Assembly (NCBI RefSeq): GCF_003333265.1
Contig: NZ_QOLB01000156.1
Span: forward strand, 50,414-114,413
Length of the DNA stretch: 64,000 nucleotides
DNA from: Candidatus Halocynthiibacter alkanivorans
GTDB taxonomy: Bacteria > Pseudomonadota > Alphaproteobacteria > Rhodobacterales > Rhodobacteraceae
Direction of reading: 5' to 3'
This document shows, in pieces, positions 61,686 through 64,000 of this stretch. Position 1 is the stretch's first letter. The number at the start of each line of letters is the position of its first letter. A program made the translations under genes and the position numbers. Under the pieces are notes generated by a model. That model was given only the letters and a program-made list of their open reading frames with translations, was not told where the DNA came from and searched no databases.

Positions 61686-61709
61686 CAGGGCCGGGAAAAC
61701 CCGGCCCTG
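61686..61709 (-). terminator. Attenuator-like hairpin between dppA and dppB
   Basis: Perfect 10-bp stem CAGGGCCGGG / CCCGGCCCTG with an AAAA loop, 15 bp after the dppA stop. A stable hairpin here usually protects the dppA message and reduces downstream expression; no T run, so partial termination is inferred. Confidence 0.6.
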
Positions 61710-61724
61710 CGTGACAGTGCAACG

Positions 61725-63314
61725 TTAGTTGACGCTCACACCGTAGAAGATATGGCCGCCAAACGGATCGATCCGGTAGTCGGACACTTCTTTGCGCACA
61801 GGCTCAAACACCACCGAGTGGGCGATGGTGGCCCAGGGTGCCTGGTCTTTGAACACGGTCTGCGCCTGCTCATAGATCGCAGTACGCTCCGCCGCATCCG
61901 AGGTCACTTTCGCAGCCTGGATCAGGTCTTCAAACGGCTGATAGCACCACTGCGCCCGGTTGGAACCGCCAACCCCGTCACAGCCCAGAAGCACTGCGAG
62001 GAAGTTGTCGGGATCGCCATTGTCCCCGGTCCAGCCCAGCAAAACGGCACCAGCACGGTCGATCTCTTTTGAGCGGGCCAGGTATTCGCCCCACTCGTAA
62101 GACACGATTTCAACCTCTACACCGACCTTGGCCATGTCTTCCTGCAGCAATTCGGCCATGCGGCGCGCATTAGGGTTATAGGGGCGCTGTACTGGCATCG
62201 CCCAGATTTCCATCTTCAGATCGGTGACCCCTTCGGCTGCAAGCGCAGCTTTGGAAGCAGCCGGATCATACATGTCGTCCATGGTGGCTTCATTGTAAGA
62301 CCAGATGGTCGGCGGGATCGGGTTTTTGGCAATTTTGCCAGCGCCCTGGAACACCACGTCAATGATCGCCTGTTTGTTGATCGCCTGGTTCAGCGCTTTA
62401 CGCACCTTGGGATTGTCAAACGGTGCGACCTGGGTGTTATAGGCCAGATAACCCACGTTCAGACCCTCAGAGGACATCAGATTGATGTCATCGTTGGCGC
62501 GGATAATGTCCAGCTCAGCCGGGTTCGGATAAGGCATGATCTGGCATTCACCCGCCACCAGTTTCTGATATCGCACCGAGGCATCGGGTGTAATCGCAAA
62601 CACCAGATTGTCGATCGCAGCTTTGCCCTGCCAATATTCCTCATGGGCGCGATAACGGATCACCGCGTCTTTCTGATAGGCGACAAACTCAAACGGGCCG
62701 GTGGCGATGGGCATCTGATTGAGCATTTCCGGCGTACCGGCCGCCATCATCGCATCGGCGTATTCCTTGGACATAATGGACGCAAAATCCATGCCCAGAT
62801 TGGCAATCATCGGCGCTTCCGGCGCGGTCAGCGTCATGCGAACCGTATAGTCATCGACCTTTTCGATCGACTCAAGCAGGTCTGGCATACCCATGCCGTT
62901 GAAATATTCCCAGGTGCCGCCGGACACATTGAAATAGGGGTTTGAATCATCCATCTGACGCATGAAAGAAAAAATCACGTCATCGGCGTTAAAATCACGC
63001 GTTGGAGTGAAATAATCCGTGGTCTGGAATTTCACACCTTTGCGCAGAGTAAAGGTAAAAACCTTACCATCGTCAGAGACGTCCCAGCTTTCGGCCAGGG
63101 CGGGAACGATGTTGGTGCCGCCGCGCTCGAACTCAACCAGACGGTTGTAGACGTTTTTCGCAGACGCATCGAAAGTCGTTCCGGAAGTGTAGAGCGCCGG
63201 GTCAAACCCTTCGGGCGATCCTTCGGAACAGTAGACGAGGGTCGCCGCCGAAACGGAAGTCCCCACCAGTGCCGCAACAGCCGTCACCGCCACGCGTTGT
63301 ATTATCTTTTTCAT
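61725..63314 (-). CDS. dppA: Peptide ABC transporter substrate-binding protein (DppA type)
   Basis: 529-residue periplasmic binding protein of SBP family 5. Signal peptide about 1-23 (VAALVGTSVSAA) with LVYCSEGSPEGFDPALY just after it, the family start. Blocks: NLVFAITPDASVRYQKLVAGECQIM, VRKALNQAINKQAIIDVVFQG, WTGDNGDPDNFLAVLLGCD (residue region about 430). GAGGA before the ATG. Length and blocks match dipeptide-type binders. First gene of the dpp operon. Confidence 0.93.
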   Translation of the reverse strand: MKKIIQRVAVTAVAALVGTSVSAATLVYCSEGSPEGFDPALYTSGTTFDASAKNVYNRLVEFERGGTNIVPALAESWDVSDDGKVFTFTLRKGVKFQTTDYFTPTRDFNADDVIFSFMRQMDDSNPYFNVSGGTWEYFNGMGMPDLLESIEKVDDYTVRMTLTAPEAPMIANLGMDFASIMSKEYADAMMAAGTPEMLNQMPIATGPFEFVAYQKDAVIRYRAHEEYWQGKAAIDNLVFAITPDASVRYQKLVAGECQIMPYPNPAELDIIRANDDINLMSSEGLNVGYLAYNTQVAPFDNPKVRKALNQAINKQAIIDVVFQGAGKIAKNPIPPTIWSYNEATMDDMYDPAASKAALAAEGVTDLKMEIWAMPVQRPYNPNARRMAELLQEDMAKVGVEVEIVSYEWGEYLARSKEIDRAGAVLLGWTGDNGDPDNFLAVLLGCDGVGGSNRAQWCYQPFEDLIQAAKVTSDAAERTAIYEQAQTVFKDQAPWATIAHSVVFEPVRKEVSDYRIDPFGGHIFYGVSVN

Positions 63315-64000
63315 TTAACAAATTCCTCTTCTGTCAGACTTAAACCAGCCTGTTTCACTAAACGGTCTTTTTTGTTATTTTTTCCGCCCTTTATTAGAAC
63401 CGCCACAGGAGCCAGACGGCAGGTTCAGTGCCGCAAACTCATGGGGGAGCCTGGCAGGGGAGAAGCTTTCAGACAAGATCAGCGTCAAAAAAAAACCACC
63501 TGACGCACGGTCAGGCCATGATGCGCCCGTACAGTAAGGCGTTTCAGCACCGCGCAGGGTGTAATCGCTGCAGAAATTGCAACCAAAATCAGGGCTTCAG
63601 GGGCGGCGGCGACGCAAATCAGCATCAGGACCGGCCCGGACCGCATCAGGCAGGTTGCAACCTGAGCATGCGAAGACACCCCGTGCTCTGCAGACCTGTC
63701 TGTCGTTCGGGCACCTGAATGTGACGCCGCATTTGCAGCCCGCTTCGCAGAATAAGAGAAAAAAATACTCCGCCGGTGGCAGATGTGACGCCCGCCGATA
63801 CGCGACACTGTTGCGCCTTTCGCGGCAAGTCAGCTCACTCTGCGGCCCCGCACCGGCATCCCCACCGCCGTGATCGGGCCGGATGATTATCAGCGCCGCA
63901 CCGGCCGGCGGCGGAGGGCTGGCCCGCGGCTGGCGCCGAAAGCTGCGTCGGGCGCTGCCGTTTTTTATGGCCGCCTTTTTCACGCCCGATTTTTCATCCC
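63315..64000. other. 686-bp right-end region without a supported gene
   Basis: Next to dppA it is AT-rich with T-runs and presumably contains the dppA promoter, which I could not place. From about 63560 it is GC-rich. A minus-strand frame 63597-63983 and a plus-strand frame opening at ATG 63883 (MIISAAPAGGGG, then RALPFFMAAFF) are open, the latter to the window edge, but neither shows a recognisable family. I see no tRNA or rRNA here. Confidence 0.4.

Noticed and set aside
63597..63983. A 128-codon minus-strand frame at the right edge
   Set aside because: Composition is Arg/Pro/Gly-rich, no domain is seen and it has no plausible Shine-Dalgarno; left as unassigned spacer.
63883..64000. Possible N terminus of a rightward gene (MIISAAPAGGGG...RALPFFMAAFF)
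   Set aside because: Only 39 codons are visible and no family could be recognised; needs the sequence to the right.

Overview
The window reads as a chromosomal segment of an alphaproteobacterium, most probably a Rhodobacteraceae/Roseobacter-group member. The grounds are: high GC with GC-rich third codon positions; many short intergenic spacers with 4-bp stop/start overlaps; families typical of this lineage (a probable DUF6478 protein, DUF2794, a ferritin-VIT1 fusion of MbfA type with a perfect Irr-type iron box, a FemAB-like GNAT, an I78 inhibitor). I see no tRNA, rRNA, insertion sequence, prophage or CRISPR array. The content is mostly core metabolism and envelope genes, not an island.

Layout. 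0-8 kb: bifunctional penicillin-binding protein, converging on an mlaA-mlaC lipid-trafficking pair; RidA/glycerophosphodiesterase/FemAB-like acyltransferase; MscS channel; Prx5-type peroxiredoxin. 8-13 kb: ferredoxin-reductase-like flavoprotein-rsmD-HAD run, map and sfsA, then a divergent SDR/TetR pair with two matching operator-like palindromes. 14-17 kb: four genes joined by 4-bp overlaps (CinA-like, GNAT, AhpD-like, OmpA-like). 17-24 kb, minus strand: LysR, FadH-like reductase, two conserved unknowns, a lipoprotein, ilvD. 24-30 kb: CPBP protease, accD, folC, GST, zapE. 30-38 kb: MFS transporter, an unlisted 55-residue lipoprotein, then a seven-gene minus-strand run starting with fghA and sthA. 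38-42 kb: mbfA with its Irr box, a TetR regulator, adhC. 42-50 kb: I78 inhibitor, DUF2794, NlpC/P60 and M17 peptidases, a small unknown, carbonic anhydrase, a DUF4139 protein, asd. 50-55 kb: GT4 plus a GT29 (sialyltransferase-like) protein, then Lrp divergent from arginase and ornithine cyclodeaminase. 55-64 kb: succinate-semialdehyde-type dehydrogenase, an orphan UgpE-like permease, and a complete Dpp/Opp-type peptide importer.

Functional links. adhC and fghA together form the glutathione-dependent formaldehyde oxidation route, but are separated by the iron-responsive mbfA and a TetR gene. Arginase, ornithine cyclodeaminase and the divergent Lrp form an arginine-to-proline catabolic unit, and the neighbouring aldehyde dehydrogenase and peptide importer fit amino-acid use.

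The least ordinary signals are: the GT29-like protein carrying recognisable L, S and VS sialylmotifs; paired operators 63 bp apart in the SDR/TetR spacer; a duplicated GC-rich hairpin exactly 250 bp apart; a perfect 17-bp inverted repeat upstream of fghA; and several spacers made of imperfect 13-17-bp tandem repeats. I found no clearly new multi-gene system; the GT4/GT29 pair is the best candidate for new biochemistry.
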